Of a stretch of 64,000 nucleotides of DNA, positions 54,950 through 64,000 are shown piece after piece. This DNA comes from Flexivirga caeni. GTDB lineage: Bacteria; Actinomycetota; Actinomycetes; Actinomycetales; Dermatophilaceae. Where the stretch lies: the NCBI RefSeq assembly GCF_003724155.1, contig NZ_RJJQ01000011.1, positions 1 through 64,000 of the forward strand. Reading direction: 5' to 3'. Within the stretch, counting starts at the first letter, position 1. Each line of letters starts with the position of its first letter. Made by a program: the position numbers and the translations under genes. Below the pieces are notes generated by a model. The model did no database searches. It saw nothing but the letters and a program-made list of their open reading frames with translations, and had not been told where the DNA came from.

Positions 54950-56917
54950 TTACAGCGAGCTGGCCGTCTCCAAGCCTTCCAGCACGGCTTCCTCCACAGT
55001 GCGGGGAGTGACGCAATCACCGATCCCGGTGGCCGGGATGCCGCGTGCCAGCAACTCTTCCAGCAATCCGCGTCGCGCCGTGTGCCCGTAGGCGAGAACC
55101 AGGGCGCTGGCTTCATCCACGATGACGGGTTCACCCGTCAGCGTGTGCTGGAGATAGATCGAGTCATCGTCAACTCCGTACGGCCGGACCAGCGGGAGCA
55201 CCGTGATGCCCGCCGTCACGAGCGCTGCCACGGCCTGATCACGGACGTACTGCTGGAGGAATTCTCCAGGGCCGTGACCGTTCACGGCCAGCACGACGCG
55301 ATGGCGGGCGATGGCGAGCATCCGAGCCAGCCCGATGCCAATCCAGTCGCCCCTCCAGTCGGTCACTACGACCAGACCGGGCGGCGGTCGCTCTCCGCCG
55401 ATCACCTGCCACGCATCGAGCACCGGCAGTCCGCCACCGATCTCCAGATCGGGTCTGTATGGCGTGGCGCCCGTGGCGACGATCACGGAGTCGGCCCGGG
55501 CGCCCTCCACAAATGCCAGATCGGCTGGCTGACGCAGTATGACGTCGACGCCAGCCTGGTCCAGCTCGCGTCGTAGGTTGGTCGCTGCTCCGCCGAATTC
55601 CGCACGTCCGGGCAGCTCTTGGGCAAGCAGCACTTGTCCGCCACAGCGCGCCCCGGCCTCTACGAGGCGCACTCGATGTCCCCGCTGGGCGGCGATCACT
55701 GCCGCCTTCATGCCGGCCGGGCCGCCGCCGATCACCAGCACGTTCTTGACCCTTGCAGCCCGCCGCACAGCGCCATATTCCAGCTCTCGACCGGTCTCCG
55801 GGCGTTGGATGCACGAGATCGGGTAGCCGAGGTGAAAGTGCCCGATGCATGCCTGATTGCAGCCGATGCAGGCCCGGATGTCCTCGGTGCGACCCTCGCG
55901 GGCAAGCGACGGCATGGTGGGGTCGCTGATCAGCGCGCGGGTCATGATGCAGGCGTCGGCGTCCCCGGCGGCCAGGATGCGCTCGGCCTCCTGCGGCTGA
56001 TTGATCCGCCCGGCGACCAGTACCGGCAGGCCGCGCACCACCTCGCGAACTTCGCGTGCCTCGGGGACGACATACCCGCTGCTCCATGTCATGTCAGGCA
56101 CGATGTGATCCGACCCAGCCAGTGACGCCGAGGTGCCCACCGTGACGCTCACGTAGTCGAGAACTCCGTCCGCAGCCAGCCGCGCACAAGCATCCAGCGC
56201 AGTCGCCTTGTCGAGCCCGGCCGGATCGTGTTCGCCGATGGACAGGCGAAGGCCGACGGCGACCCGTTCGCCGACCGCGGTGCGCACTGCTTCGGCGACG
56301 TCCCGCACGAAGCGCGCCCTGTTCTCCGGCGATCCGCCGTATGCGTCAGCGCGCAGGTTTGCGTGCGGATTGAGGAACTGCGCCGGCAGATAGCCATGGC
56401 TGGCCACAATTTCCACGCCGTCCAGTCCGGCATCGGCCAGCCGGGTCGCTGCCGCCGCATAGCCGTGCACGATGTCGGTAATTTCCTCGGTGCGCAGTTG
56501 CCGCGGCATGACGTGAAAGCGCTCCTGCGGCACCGGAGACGGTGCGACCGGTGCCTGCGCGGAGCCGTCGGCGCGGCGGTCCATCACCTCCCGGCCCGGG
56601 TGGAACAACTGCCCGAACACTCGCGTGCCGTGTTCGTGCACGGCCTCCGCGATCCGCCGATAGCCGTCAATGCACGAGTCGTCCGAAGCCATCAGCACAT
56701 GGCTGGTGTAGCGGGCGGACTCGTGCACACCGGCAGCCTGTATGACGATCAGGCCAACCCCGCCCGCTGCCCTCGCAGTGTGATACGCCACCAGCTGGTC
56801 AGTGACCTGTCCCGCCTGGGTCATCACCGTGTCATGCGCCGAGGACACGATCCGGTTCGGCAGGGTGACCGGGCCAATGTGCAGGGGGGAGAAGAGATTC
56901 GGGAAGCTGGCGTTCAC
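54950..56917 (-). CDS. OYE-family NADH:flavin oxidoreductase with FAD/NAD domain
   Basis: The 655-residue protein has an FMN TIM barrel (1-340: LFSPLHIGPVTLPNRIVSSA, GYLPAQFLNPHANLRADAYG). A 4Fe-4S motif lies in RACIGCNQACIGHFH with a further Cys in PISCIQRP. Two dinucleotide domains follow (KNVLVIGGGPAGMKAAVIAA). This is the layout of 2,4-dienoyl-CoA reductase, trimethylamine dehydrogenase and N-methylproline demethylase. The substrate is unknown. The GTG start overlaps the amidohydrolase stop by four bases. Confidence 0.9.
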   Translation of the reverse strand: MNASFPNLFSPLHIGPVTLPNRIVSSAHDTVMTQAGQVTDQLVAYHTARAAGGVGLIVIQAAGVHESARYTSHVLMASDDSCIDGYRRIAEAVHEHGTRVFGQLFHPGREVMDRRADGSAQAPVAPSPVPQERFHVMPRQLRTEEITDIVHGYAAAATRLADAGLDGVEIVASHGYLPAQFLNPHANLRADAYGGSPENRARFVRDVAEAVRTAVGERVAVGLRLSIGEHDPAGLDKATALDACARLAADGVLDYVSVTVGTSASLAGSDHIVPDMTWSSGYVVPEAREVREVVRGLPVLVAGRINQPQEAERILAAGDADACIMTRALISDPTMPSLAREGRTEDIRACIGCNQACIGHFHLGYPISCIQRPETGRELEYGAVRRAARVKNVLVIGGGPAGMKAAVIAAQRGHRVRLVEAGARCGGQVLLAQELPGRAEFGGAATNLRRELDQAGVDVILRQPADLAFVEGARADSVIVATGATPYRPDLEIGGGLPVLDAWQVIGGERPPPGLVVVTDWRGDWIGIGLARMLAIARHRVVLAVNGHGPGEFLQQYVRDQAVAALVTAGITVLPLVRPYGVDDDSIYLQHTLTGEPVIVDEASALVLAYGHTARRGLLEELLARGIPATGIGDCVTPRTVEEAVLEGLETASSL

Positions 56918-58566
56918 GAGACATTCCTCTCGAACACCAGGTCCCCGTCGACGAAGGTGAGGTCGACGACGGCCTCACCGATCCGATCGGCCGGCTCAGT
57001 GAAGATGTCGCGGTCCAGCACCGCGAAGTCGGCCCGCTTACCGACCTGAAGGGTGCCGGTCAGCTGGTCCAGGTGGTTCACGTGGGCGCTGCCGATGGTG
57101 AACGCTGCCACCGCTTCGTGAAGAGTGAGTGCCTGCTCGGGGAGGAAAGCGGGTTCGCAGGGCGTGTCGATCGCCCGCCGGTTCACTGCCACGTGGATCT
57201 CTTCCAGTGGGTTCGGTGTGCTGACCGGCCAGTCACTGCCGGCGGCAAGCACCGCACCCGAGTGGTGCAGGTCGGCGAACGGGTACTGCCAGCCGGCACG
57301 TTCGGGCCCGAGCTGGGGAATGGTCAGCTGGGTCATCTGCGGCTCGTAGCACGCCCACAGCGGTTGTGCGTTGGCGGCGACTCCGGTCAACGCGAACCGG
57401 ACGCGATCGTCCGGGTGCACGACCTGCAAGTGCGCGATGTGCGGCCGAGTGTCGTTGTTCCCATTGATGATTCGCGCTGCTTCGACGGCGTCGAGGGCGT
57501 CACGCACCGCACGATCACCGATGGCATGAAAATGTGCCTGGAGACCTGCTGCGTCGATTTCGACCACTATCTCGCGCAGGGTCTCCGCATCGAGGAACGA
57601 CATACCCACGTCGGCACTCGGACTCCCGTCCGCCTGCAGGTACGGCGTCCGCATCGCGGCAGTGCGGGTCTCCAGGACGCCGTCGACCATCAATTTGACG
57701 CTCGTGGCCGCGAACCGTCCGATGCGAGACGCGTCACGTCGGGCGATCAGCTCGGGCAGTTGATCCAGCCCTCGAGATCGCTCCCACCAGAGCGCTCCGA
57801 CGACTCGGGCGGTCAGCTCGCCGGACGCGGCCGCATCGCAATACGTTTGGTACGAGTCCTGTTCGGCGACATCACCACCAACTATGGCGTCCTGCCACCC
57901 GGTGATGCCCAGCGAGTGCAGGTAACGCTGTCCGGCCAGCAGCCCGGCCCGGCGATCCTGGGCGGTCAGCGGCGGTAGCAGCCCGCTGACCAGTCGCGCA
58001 GCCCCCTCGTGCAGTACTCCAGTGGGCATGCCGTCAGGGTCCCGCTCGATGCGGCCGTCCGGTGGATCGGGCGTGCGCTCATCGATACCGGCCAGTTCCA
58101 AGGCCCGCGAGTTGACCCAGGTGCTGTGGCCGTCGCGGTTCGGCAGAAACACCGGCCGGTCCTGCACGACTGCATCGAGCGGGGAACGGTGTGGCACGCC
58201 GCCCGGGAAGGCATCCATCGACCAGCCGCCGCCGACGATCCACGGTGCCGCGGGATGGCTGCGGGCATACTCGCAGATCGCCGCCAGATATTCCGGTGCG
58301 GTGGCCTGCTCGTGCAGATCACACTGCTGCCGGGTCAGCCCGCCCTCGACCGGGTGAATGTGAGCGTCCTGAAAACCGGGAAGTACCAGCCGGTCTCGCA
58401 GGTCGAGGGACACCGTATGGGGGCCGCGCAGTTCGTGCAGTTGAGCGTTGGTGCCGACCGCGACGATGCGACCGTTTAGCACCGCGACAGCCTGGTGAAG
58501 CTGATCCCTGAGTCCTGTGCGGACGTGCCCGCCATACAGGATCAGGTCAGCAGCGAGTGAAGTCAT
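56914..58566 (-). CDS. Amidohydrolase, YtcJ family
   Basis: The 550-residue metal-dependent hydrolase has LPGFQDAHIHPVEGG (HxH) and IVGGGWSMDAFPGG typical of YtcJ. Further metal or His residues lie in LQAHFHAIGDRAVRDAL, and the catalytic Asp in LAAGSDWPVSTPNP. It probably cleaves an amide or N-acyl bond in the transported compound. The start is 10 bp after the fused ATPase stop. Confidence 0.9.
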   Translation of the reverse strand: MTSLAADLILYGGHVRTGLRDQLHQAVAVLNGRIVAVGTNAQLHELRGPHTVSLDLRDRLVLPGFQDAHIHPVEGGLTRQQCDLHEQATAPEYLAAICEYARSHPAAPWIVGGGWSMDAFPGGVPHRSPLDAVVQDRPVFLPNRDGHSTWVNSRALELAGIDERTPDPPDGRIERDPDGMPTGVLHEGAARLVSGLLPPLTAQDRRAGLLAGQRYLHSLGITGWQDAIVGGDVAEQDSYQTYCDAAASGELTARVVGALWWERSRGLDQLPELIARRDASRIGRFAATSVKLMVDGVLETRTAAMRTPYLQADGSPSADVGMSFLDAETLREIVVEIDAAGLQAHFHAIGDRAVRDALDAVEAARIINGNNDTRPHIAHLQVVHPDDRVRFALTGVAANAQPLWACYEPQMTQLTIPQLGPERAGWQYPFADLHHSGAVLAAGSDWPVSTPNPLEEIHVAVNRRAIDTPCEPAFLPEQALTLHEAVAAFTIGSAHVNHLDQLTGTLQVGKRADFAVLDRDIFTEPADRIGEAVVDLTFVDGDLVFERNVS

Positions 58567-58576
58567 GTCAGTCCGG

Positions 58577-60703
58577 TCATTCCGTGGTGGGTGACGGCTT
58601 GTTGCCGAGGACGTCGGTGGCGGACTCCGTGATGGCATCGGCGCAGGGGGCTCCGGGCGTGACCTTGAGCGGGAAGTGACACGCCACGAGCCGGCCGCTC
58701 ACAGAGACTGGCAATGGCTCCTGGTCCGCGCAGATGTCCTGTGCGAGAGGACAGCGGGTGCGAAACCGGCAGCCCGTCGGGGGATGGATCGCGCTGGGCA
58801 ACTCTCCGTGGATCGGCAACCTGTCCTTGGTGGCCTCCACACTCGGGTCGGCGATCGGGATCGCGTCAAGCAGTCCCTTGGTGTAGGGATGCAACGGCGC
58901 CCGGTAGACGTCGTCCGCGGGTCCGACCTCGACCAGCTTGCCCAGATACATCACGCCGATCGTGTCCGACACGTGACGCACGACGCCGAGGTCGTGGGAG
59001 ATGAAGATGTAGGAGAGACCGTGCTCCTTCTGCAGGTCGACCATCAGATTGAGCACCTGTGCTTGCACCGAGACATCCAACGCCGACACCGGCTCGTCAG
59101 CCACGACGAGCTTGGGGCTGACCGCCAGCGCTCGGGCCAGGCCGACGCGCTGCCGTTGACCACCGGAGAACTCGTGTGGATATCGATCGGCCGCCGTGCG
59201 CGGCAGCCCCACTTCGTCTAGCAGCTTCAGCACCTGCTGCTGCTGGTCGCGCTTCGAGCCCACCCGTTGAATTGCAAGAGGTTCGCGGACGATTGCGCCG
59301 ACCGTCATACGAGGATCGAGCGATGCGTAGGGATCCTGGAACATCAGCTGCATCATCGTGCGCAGGTCGCGTCCGGTGCGGCCGTGCAGCCGGGACGTGT
59401 CGCGCCCGTCGATCGTGATGGTCCCGGACGTCGGGTGCTCCAGGCCGACGATGAGCCGCCCGATCGTCGACTTGCCGCAACCGGATTCGCCGACGAGTCC
59501 GAACGTCGAGCCGGCGGCCAGCTCGAATGACACGTCCGACACGGCAGAGAGTTTGCCGGTCCTGCGCTGCAGCAGCGCACCACTCGTGACGTCGAAGTCC
59601 TTGACCAACCGGCTCAGCTGCAGCAATGGCTTCGGTGGTGTCGCCTCGGCAGTCGCGCGTTGCACCGGCGCGGTCGTGAGTAGCTCGATCGGGACGGGGG
59701 TGGCCTTTGTGAACATCGCCTCGCCGGCGGCTGATCCGGTTGGATGGAAGCACGCGAATCGGTGCTTGGAGCCGGCGGTTAACTCGGGATAGCTGGCCCG
59801 GCATTCGTCCGTGGCGTAGCGGCACCTGGGTGCGAATCGGCAGCCTACGGGCGGATCGGTCAGGTCTGGGGGCAGTCCGGGGATGCTGTAGAGCGTCTCG
59901 TGTGCGGCCGCGGCGCTCTCCGGCAGCGCGGCGAGCAACGCCTCGGTGTAGGGGTGGCGGGGATTGCCGAAAACGCTTGCGGTGTCGCACTCTTCGACAA
60001 CCCGCCCGGCATACATTACGGCGACCCGGTTTGCCCGGCTGGCGATGACGCCGAGGTCGTGCGTGATCAGCAGGATCGCCATGCCGAGGCTTTGCCGCAA
60101 CTCGTCCAGCAGTTGCAGGATCTGCTCCTGGATGGTGACGTCCAGCGCGGTGGTCGGCTCGTCGGCAATGAGCAGCTTCGGGTCGGCAGCCAGCGCTACG
60201 GCGATCATCACCCGTTGCCGCAGCCCGCCGGATAGCTGGTGAGGGTAGTTGCTCATCCGCTCCCCAGCGTGTGGCATCCCCACCTGCTCGAGCACCTCCA
60301 GCGCCCGTATACGCGCGTCGGCCTTCGACACGTCCTGGTGCAGCAATACACTCTCGGCGATCTGTTCGCCGATGGGGACGGTGGGGTTCAGCGAGGTCAT
60401 CGGATCCTGGAAGACGTAGCCGATCTTGCCGCCGCGCACACGCCGCATCTGCTTGTCCGGCAGCCCGACGACGTCCTCGTCATCCAGCAGAATCCGGCCA
60501 CCGGTGATCCGCCCTCCGGGTGGCAGCAGGCGCATGATCGAGAGGCCGAGCATGGTCTTTCCCGACCCGGACTCGCCCACCACGCCCAGGGTTTCGCCGG
60601 GCAGAATGTCCAGGCTGAGCCCGTCGACGGCCTTCACCGAGCCATGGCGTAGCCGAATCTCGGTGTGCAGGTCGTCGACGCGAAGCAGCGGTTGCACGGT
60701 CAT
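58577..60703 (-). CDS. Fused double ATPase of a peptide/opine ABC importer (DppD-DppF)
   Basis: The 708-residue protein has two complete ATPase domains. The first has [32 protein letters not shown] and [12 protein letters not shown]. The second has [32 protein letters not shown] and [12 protein letters not shown]. Each ends with an oligopeptide-ABC C-terminal Cys motif ([16 protein letters not shown]). It energises the two permeases upstream. Two separate subunits are the usual form, but fusions are known. Confidence 0.93.
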   Translation of the reverse strand: MTVQPLLRVDDLHTEIRLRHGSVKAVDGLSLDILPGETLGVVGESGSGKTMLGLSIMRLLPPGGRITGGRILLDDEDVVGLPDKQMRRVRGGKIGYVFQDPMTSLNPTVPIGEQIAESVLLHQDVSKADARIRALEVLEQVGMPHAGERMSNYPHQLSGGLRQRVMIAVALAADPKLLIADEPTTALDVTIQEQILQLLDELRQSLGMAILLITHDLGVIASRANRVAVMYAGRVVEECDTASVFGNPRHPYTEALLAALPESAAAAHETLYSIPGLPPDLTDPPVGCRFAPRCRYATDECRASYPELTAGSKHRFACFHPTGSAAGEAMFTKATPVPIELLTTAPVQRATAEATPPKPLLQLSRLVKDFDVTSGALLQRRTGKLSAVSDVSFELAAGSTFGLVGESGCGKSTIGRLIVGLEHPTSGTITIDGRDTSRLHGRTGRDLRTMMQLMFQDPYASLDPRMTVGAIVREPLAIQRVGSKRDQQQQVLKLLDEVGLPRTAADRYPHEFSGGQRQRVGLARALAVSPKLVVADEPVSALDVSVQAQVLNLMVDLQKEHGLSYIFISHDLGVVRHVSDTIGVMYLGKLVEVGPADDVYRAPLHPYTKGLLDAIPIADPSVEATKDRLPIHGELPSAIHPPTGCRFRTRCPLAQDICADQEPLPVSVSGRLVACHFPLKVTPGAPCADAITESATDVLGNKPSPTTE

Positions 60704-60714
60704 CTGACGAGTCC

Positions 60715-61644
60715 CTATCGACGCTGGAGACGGACTTCGAAGGCGTCGCGCAGGCCGTCTCCGATGAAGTTGAACGCGACGACGATGGCGATGATCAGCA
60801 CGCCCGCTGGCCAGATGACCCACCAGGTGCCGTTGTAGACATAGGTCATTCCATTGTTCAGCATGCCACCGAGGTCAGTCTGTGGTGCCGGGAGTCCGAG
60901 GCCCAGGAAGCTCAGTGTCGCCAGCACCAGGATGGCGTCCGCGACCTGGAAGGTTGCGTTGACGACGATGACGCTCAGCGAGTTGGGCACGATGTGGCGT
61001 AGCACGGTCCGCGGAGTGCTGCTGCCCATCACGCGTGCGGCCGACACGAAGTCGCGGGTCCGCAGGGTCAATGCCTCACCACGCACCAGGCGCGCGGTCA
61101 CCAGCCAGGAGATCAGCGCGATGATCACGATCAGCGAAAGCTTGGTCGGTGTCACGATCGCGGCCAGCAGAAGGAGGAGGAAGACAGTGGGTATTGCCAG
61201 CAGTCCGTCCACGCAGCGCATGACGATCCCGTCCAGCCAGCCGCCGAAGAACCCGGAGAACGCGCCGATCACGGCTCCGGCGGCGGTGGCCAGCAGCGCA
61301 GCGCCCACACCCACCTCGAGCGAGGTCTGCCCGCCGATCATGAGGCGGCCCAGCTCGTCGTATCCCTGGTCATCCGTACCGAGCAGATGGCCCTGAGTGC
61401 CTGGCGGAGCGTTGACGGTCCCCAGGTTGGTGTGGATCTGGTCGGTGTGGTGCAGCAAAGGACCGAGATAGCAGAACGCAGCGACGGCGATGAGAAAGAT
61501 CGCCGACACCAAGGCGAGCCGGTTCTCGGCGAATACGCGCAGTGCACGCCACCGGTGGGCGCCGTCGGCGCCCGGGGCACCAGCCAGTTCCGGTCCTGGC
61601 GGCTCGGGCTCGGCCGGTGATGGCCTGGACGGGCCAAGGGTCAT
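60715..61644 (-). CDS. ABC importer permease (DppC/OppC-like)
   Basis: The 309-residue permease has an N-terminal helix (LALVSAIFLIAVAAFCYLGP) and four to five more. The ATPase-coupling EAA loop lies in FVSAARVMGSSTPRTVLRHI. The C-terminal LSFLGLGLPAPQTDLGGMLN is typical of DppC. Its ATG overlaps the DppB-like stop by four bases and it ends 11 bp before the ATPase gene. Confidence 0.93.
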   Translation of the reverse strand: MTLGPSRPSPAEPEPPGPELAGAPGADGAHRWRALRVFAENRLALVSAIFLIAVAAFCYLGPLLHHTDQIHTNLGTVNAPPGTQGHLLGTDDQGYDELGRLMIGGQTSLEVGVGAALLATAAGAVIGAFSGFFGGWLDGIVMRCVDGLLAIPTVFLLLLLAAIVTPTKLSLIVIIALISWLVTARLVRGEALTLRTRDFVSAARVMGSSTPRTVLRHIVPNSLSVIVVNATFQVADAILVLATLSFLGLGLPAPQTDLGGMLNNGMTYVYNGTWWVIWPAGVLIIAIVVAFNFIGDGLRDAFEVRLQRR

Positions 61645-62585
61645 GAGTACCTCACTCGGGGGTCGAGCACTGCATAGGCCAGGTCCGCCAGCAGTGAGCC
61701 GACGACCGTGGCCACGCTCACCACTAACGTCACGCTGAGCAGAATCGGATAATCGTGTGCGGTGGCCGCTTGCCAGAACAACAGCCCCATGCCGGGGTAG
61801 TTGAAGACCGACTCCACGACCAGTGCGCCGCTGAAGACCCACGGCAGGCTCAGGCCGAGCAGGGTTATGACCGGGATCAGCACGTTGCGCAGCACGTGGC
61901 GGAAGAGCACTCGCGCTTCGCTCGCGCCCTTGGCCCGCGCGGTACGCGCGTAGTCCTCTGTGAGCTGGTCGATCGCCGACGAGCGCACGTAGCGGCTGAA
62001 CAAGGCCAGCGACACCAGCACGAGGGTGGTGATCGGCAGCACCAGACCGTTGCTGTGCGCGACAAGCCCAGCGATGGAGTTCGACTGCGGCGCCGATGAG
62101 GGAAACACGGGCACCTGGACGGCGAGCAGCAACACCAGGATCAGTCCGAGGAAGAACGTCGGTGTGGCATAGAAGACGAATGAGATGAAGGTCATCAGGT
62201 AGTCGATGAACCGGTTGCGCCGCATCGCCTGCAGGAGTCCCAGGACGATCGCCAGCAGCACGGCGATCGCGAGCGACACAGTGGTCAGCAGCAGGGTCTT
62301 CGGCAGTCGTTCGCCGATCAGGCTCGTCACGCTTTGGTTGTGCGTGATCGAGAAGCCCCAATCACCGTGCAGCAGGTTGCTGACCCATTTGCCGTATTGG
62401 ACTGGCAGGGGTTTGTTCAGCCCGAGTTGACGGGTCAGCTGGGCGACCTGAGCGGGGGTAGCCGTCTTGCCCAGCATGGAGCGTGGTCCGCCGGGCAGAC
62501 GGTGCAGCATCAGGAAGACCACGACCGAGACGACGAAGACGACGAGCACGGACTGGGCGATCCGGCGGGCGAGGTATCCGATCAT
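61641..62585 (-). CDS. ABC importer permease (DppB/OppB-like)
   Basis: The 314-residue permease starts with MIGYLARRIAQSVLVVFVVS, typical of DppB. Its coupling loop is DYARTARAKGASEARVLFRH and it ends with a GSLLADLAYAVLDPRVRYS motif. The first gap (24 bp) after the binding-protein gene carries GGAGGGAG. It forms the import channel with the DppC-like protein. Confidence 0.93.
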   Translation of the reverse strand: MIGYLARRIAQSVLVVFVVSVVVFLMLHRLPGGPRSMLGKTATPAQVAQLTRQLGLNKPLPVQYGKWVSNLLHGDWGFSITHNQSVTSLIGERLPKTLLLTTVSLAIAVLLAIVLGLLQAMRRNRFIDYLMTFISFVFYATPTFFLGLILVLLLAVQVPVFPSSAPQSNSIAGLVAHSNGLVLPITTLVLVSLALFSRYVRSSAIDQLTEDYARTARAKGASEARVLFRHVLRNVLIPVITLLGLSLPWVFSGALVVESVFNYPGMGLLFWQAATAHDYPILLSVTLVVSVATVVGSLLADLAYAVLDPRVRYS

Positions 62586-62609
62586 GAGTAAGATCTGACT
62601 CCCTCCGAG

Positions 62610-64000
62610 TCAGTTGCTCCAGTACCAGTTTTCGGGAGTCAGCGTGAGCATCGGGTTCTGCGGGACCACGCCCTGCAGCTTGGTGTTGATCATGCTGAGC
62701 TGCTGCACCGGCAGCGGTTGCCAGATCAGCGGCAACTGCTTGGCGAAGTAATTCTGGTATTGCGTGAGTCCGTCGTCGGAGTTGCCGCGCACCGCACCCT
62801 GGATCAGTGAGTCACCGTGCGGGTCGTTCCAGCTGCCATCGCTGTTGCCGCTGGAGAGTTCCTGGCCCAGAGGGGCCGGGTAGGGGCGCAGCGCGTAGCC
62901 GCCATACTCCGACAGTTGCCACGAGCACGTGGAGTCAGTGGGCTGGCACCGCACGGTGTTGCCGATTACGGTGTTCGCCGGTGCCTTCTGCACGTTGATC
63001 GTGATGCCTGCTTGAGCCGCGTTGGACCGGAAGGAGTTCATGCTCTGGTCGTATGACGTGCCGTAGTCGGCGTATTGCAGGTTGAGCTCCAACACGGCAC
63101 CTGCCTTGATGCCCGCGCCGCACTGGCCGGGCCCCGAACCGGGTGCGGTGCAGGTGGTCCGGCCATTCGGTTTCACGCTCCAGCCGTGGCCGGCCAGCAA
63201 CTTCTTGGAATCGGCGACACTGAATGGATAGGGATCCGACTTCTCATACGCCGATGCATAGGGATTGCTCGGGTTGAGCGGCACCGGCCCCGTTGTCTCG
63301 CTTCCGTAGCCGTCGAGCGCGCCCTTGATGACGCTCTTCTGGTCGACCACGTGCTGCAACGCCTGGCGGATGTAGAGCTGCTTGAGGATCGCACCGACCT
63401 TGGGGTTGTTGTAATTTGGCTGTAGGTAGTCGACGCCCCACCACAGCCAGGGCACAAGCTGGTAGCCGGACAGCGGCACGGAAGCCTGCGCCGCGGGGAC
63501 GTAGCCGACATCGACCGACCTGCCCGACCGGAGGGCGTTGACCTCCGCGTCGGTGGACGTGAACGCTACCGCCTTGAACTCCGGGATCTTCGGCTTGTGC
63601 GGTCCGGTGTAGGCGGTGTTGGGCACGAACGTCGCGTTACCGGACGAGTCGAACGCCTTCAGCTTCCACGGGCCATCGACAATCTGCCACAACGGGTCAC
63701 TGGCGTACGAAGCGAGCTTGCGTGCCTTACCCGACAGGTACTTGTAGACCGCCTTGCACTTGTTGACGTCGGCCGTGCAGCCGCCGCTGCCGGGCGCGCC
63801 ACCGTCGGAGGTCTTGTCCCAGGCCTGCGGCAGCGGCGTGATGTAGGTCAGCTCGTTGTACCAGAACCAGGTGTGGTTGTAGTCGCCGTCGAGAGTGAAG
63901 GTCACCTGGTGCGGATTGTCGGCCTTCACCGACTTGATGTTGTCCGGATAGAGCCCCGTCACGTAGCCGCCCCACTGGTCCTTCTCAGCGGTGACCAAGT
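62610..64000 (-). CDS. ABC importer substrate-binding protein, family 5 (partial)
   Basis: The C-terminal 460 or so residues of an SBP_bac_5 protein continue past the window edge, so the signal peptide is not seen. Typical features include VTFTLDGDYNHTWFWYNELT, YIRQALQHVVDQKSVIKGAL and SVADSKKLLAGHGWSVKPNG. In this family such proteins bind peptides, nickel or opine-like ligands. It is the first visible gene of the SBP - permease - permease - ATPase - amidohydrolase - OYE operon. Confidence 0.9.
   Translation of the reverse strand, partial: LVTAEKDQWGGYVTGLYPDNIKSVKADNPHQVTFTLDGDYNHTWFWYNELTYITPLPQAWDKTSDGGAPGSGGCTADVNKCKAVYKYLSGKARKLASYASDPLWQIVDGPWKLKAFDSSGNATFVPNTAYTGPHKPKIPEFKAVAFTSTDAEVNALRSGRSVDVGYVPAAQASVPLSGYQLVPWLWWGVDYLQPNYNNPKVGAILKQLYIRQALQHVVDQKSVIKGALDGYGSETTGPVPLNPSNPYASAYEKSDPYPFSVADSKKLLAGHGWSVKPNGRTTCTAPGSGPGQCGAGIKAGAVLELNLQYADYGTSYDQSMNSFRSNAAQAGITINVQKAPANTVIGNTVRCQPTDSTCSWQLSEYGGYALRPYPAPLGQELSSGNSDGSWNDPHGDSLIQGAVRGNSDDGLTQYQNYFAKQLPLIWQPLPVQQLSMINTKLQGVVPQNPMLTLTPENWYWSN

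Overview
The window is about 64 kb of high-G+C DNA from an actinobacterium. The gene order gatCAB - ilvD - ilvBNC - leuB - ilvE - cimA, the murI/MBL and rph/rdgB pairs, a SARP/AfsR-type regulator, a DUF222-HNH (13E12-type) protein and many leaderless start sites all point to Actinomycetota. The order Micrococcales (Dermacoccaceae or Intrasporangiaceae-like) is my best guess; that level is inference only. No rRNA, tRNA or CRISPR array was recognised.

Layout. 1-3.1 kb: an IS21-family element (istA, istB) next to a frameshifted short-chain dehydrogenase remnant. 3.1-8.7 kb: accessory genes with visible decay, namely a GntR regulator, a DinB protein, a frameshifted alpha/beta hydrolase, an orphan ParD-like antitoxin, a YdeI-like protein, a lipoprotein gene broken by a duplication, a methyltransferase and a cytidylate-kinase-like protein. 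8.8-12.1 kb: gatCAB for Gln-tRNA/Asn-tRNA amidation. 12.3-17.6 kb: a 2-hydroxyacid dehydrogenase, a SixA-like phosphatase, ilvD, a GNAT acetyltransferase and a membrane esterase. 17.9-21.5 kb: ilvBNC behind a leader-peptide attenuator. 21.8-27 kb: a DrrAB-type ABC exporter convergent with a large AfsR-type regulator. 27-34 kb: leuB, ilvE, a sigma factor fused to an anti-sigma-like and membrane region, and cimA behind a second attenuator. 34.2-41.9 kb: a DUF222-HNH protein, a putative glycosylase, ppk2, an SGNH hydrolase, and the FAH-murI-MBL operon. 41.9-46.5 kb: a YqeY/zinc-ribbon/SPFH operon and a divergent MFS-MarR pair. 46.6-49.6 kb: rph, rdgB and a molybdopterin oxidoreductase. 49.6-54.7 kb: a nucleotide-sugar-epimerase-like SDR, a CPBP protease, a hydrolase, a small membrane protein and a B12-binding radical SAM protein. 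54.9-64 kb: one co-directional operon for peptide/opine-type uptake (binding protein, two permeases, fused double ATPase) plus an amidohydrolase and an OYE/FAD oxidoreductase.

How it works together. IlvD, IlvBN, IlvC, LeuB and IlvE are branched-chain amino-acid enzymes. CimA makes citramalate from pyruvate, giving a threonine-independent route to isoleucine. IlvB and CimA each have a short leader ORF rich in Ile/Leu/Val codons followed by a terminator, so supply of charged tRNA should set expression. leuB and the cimA leader share an identical 16-bp promoter block.

Most unusual signals. (1) The heptamer GTATGNC (either strand) is strongly over-represented in all reading frames, roughly one per 570 bp by eye, and absent from the IS21 segment. 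(2) Two unrelated sequence families of intergenic repeats share one geometry: pairs of about 13-14-bp arms phased by exactly 20 bp and mirrored. (3) Two 86-bp elements share constant flanks and a constant loop but have completely different, self-complementary stems. (4) Many genes start 6-7 nt after a TANNNT box, which implies widespread leaderless transcription.
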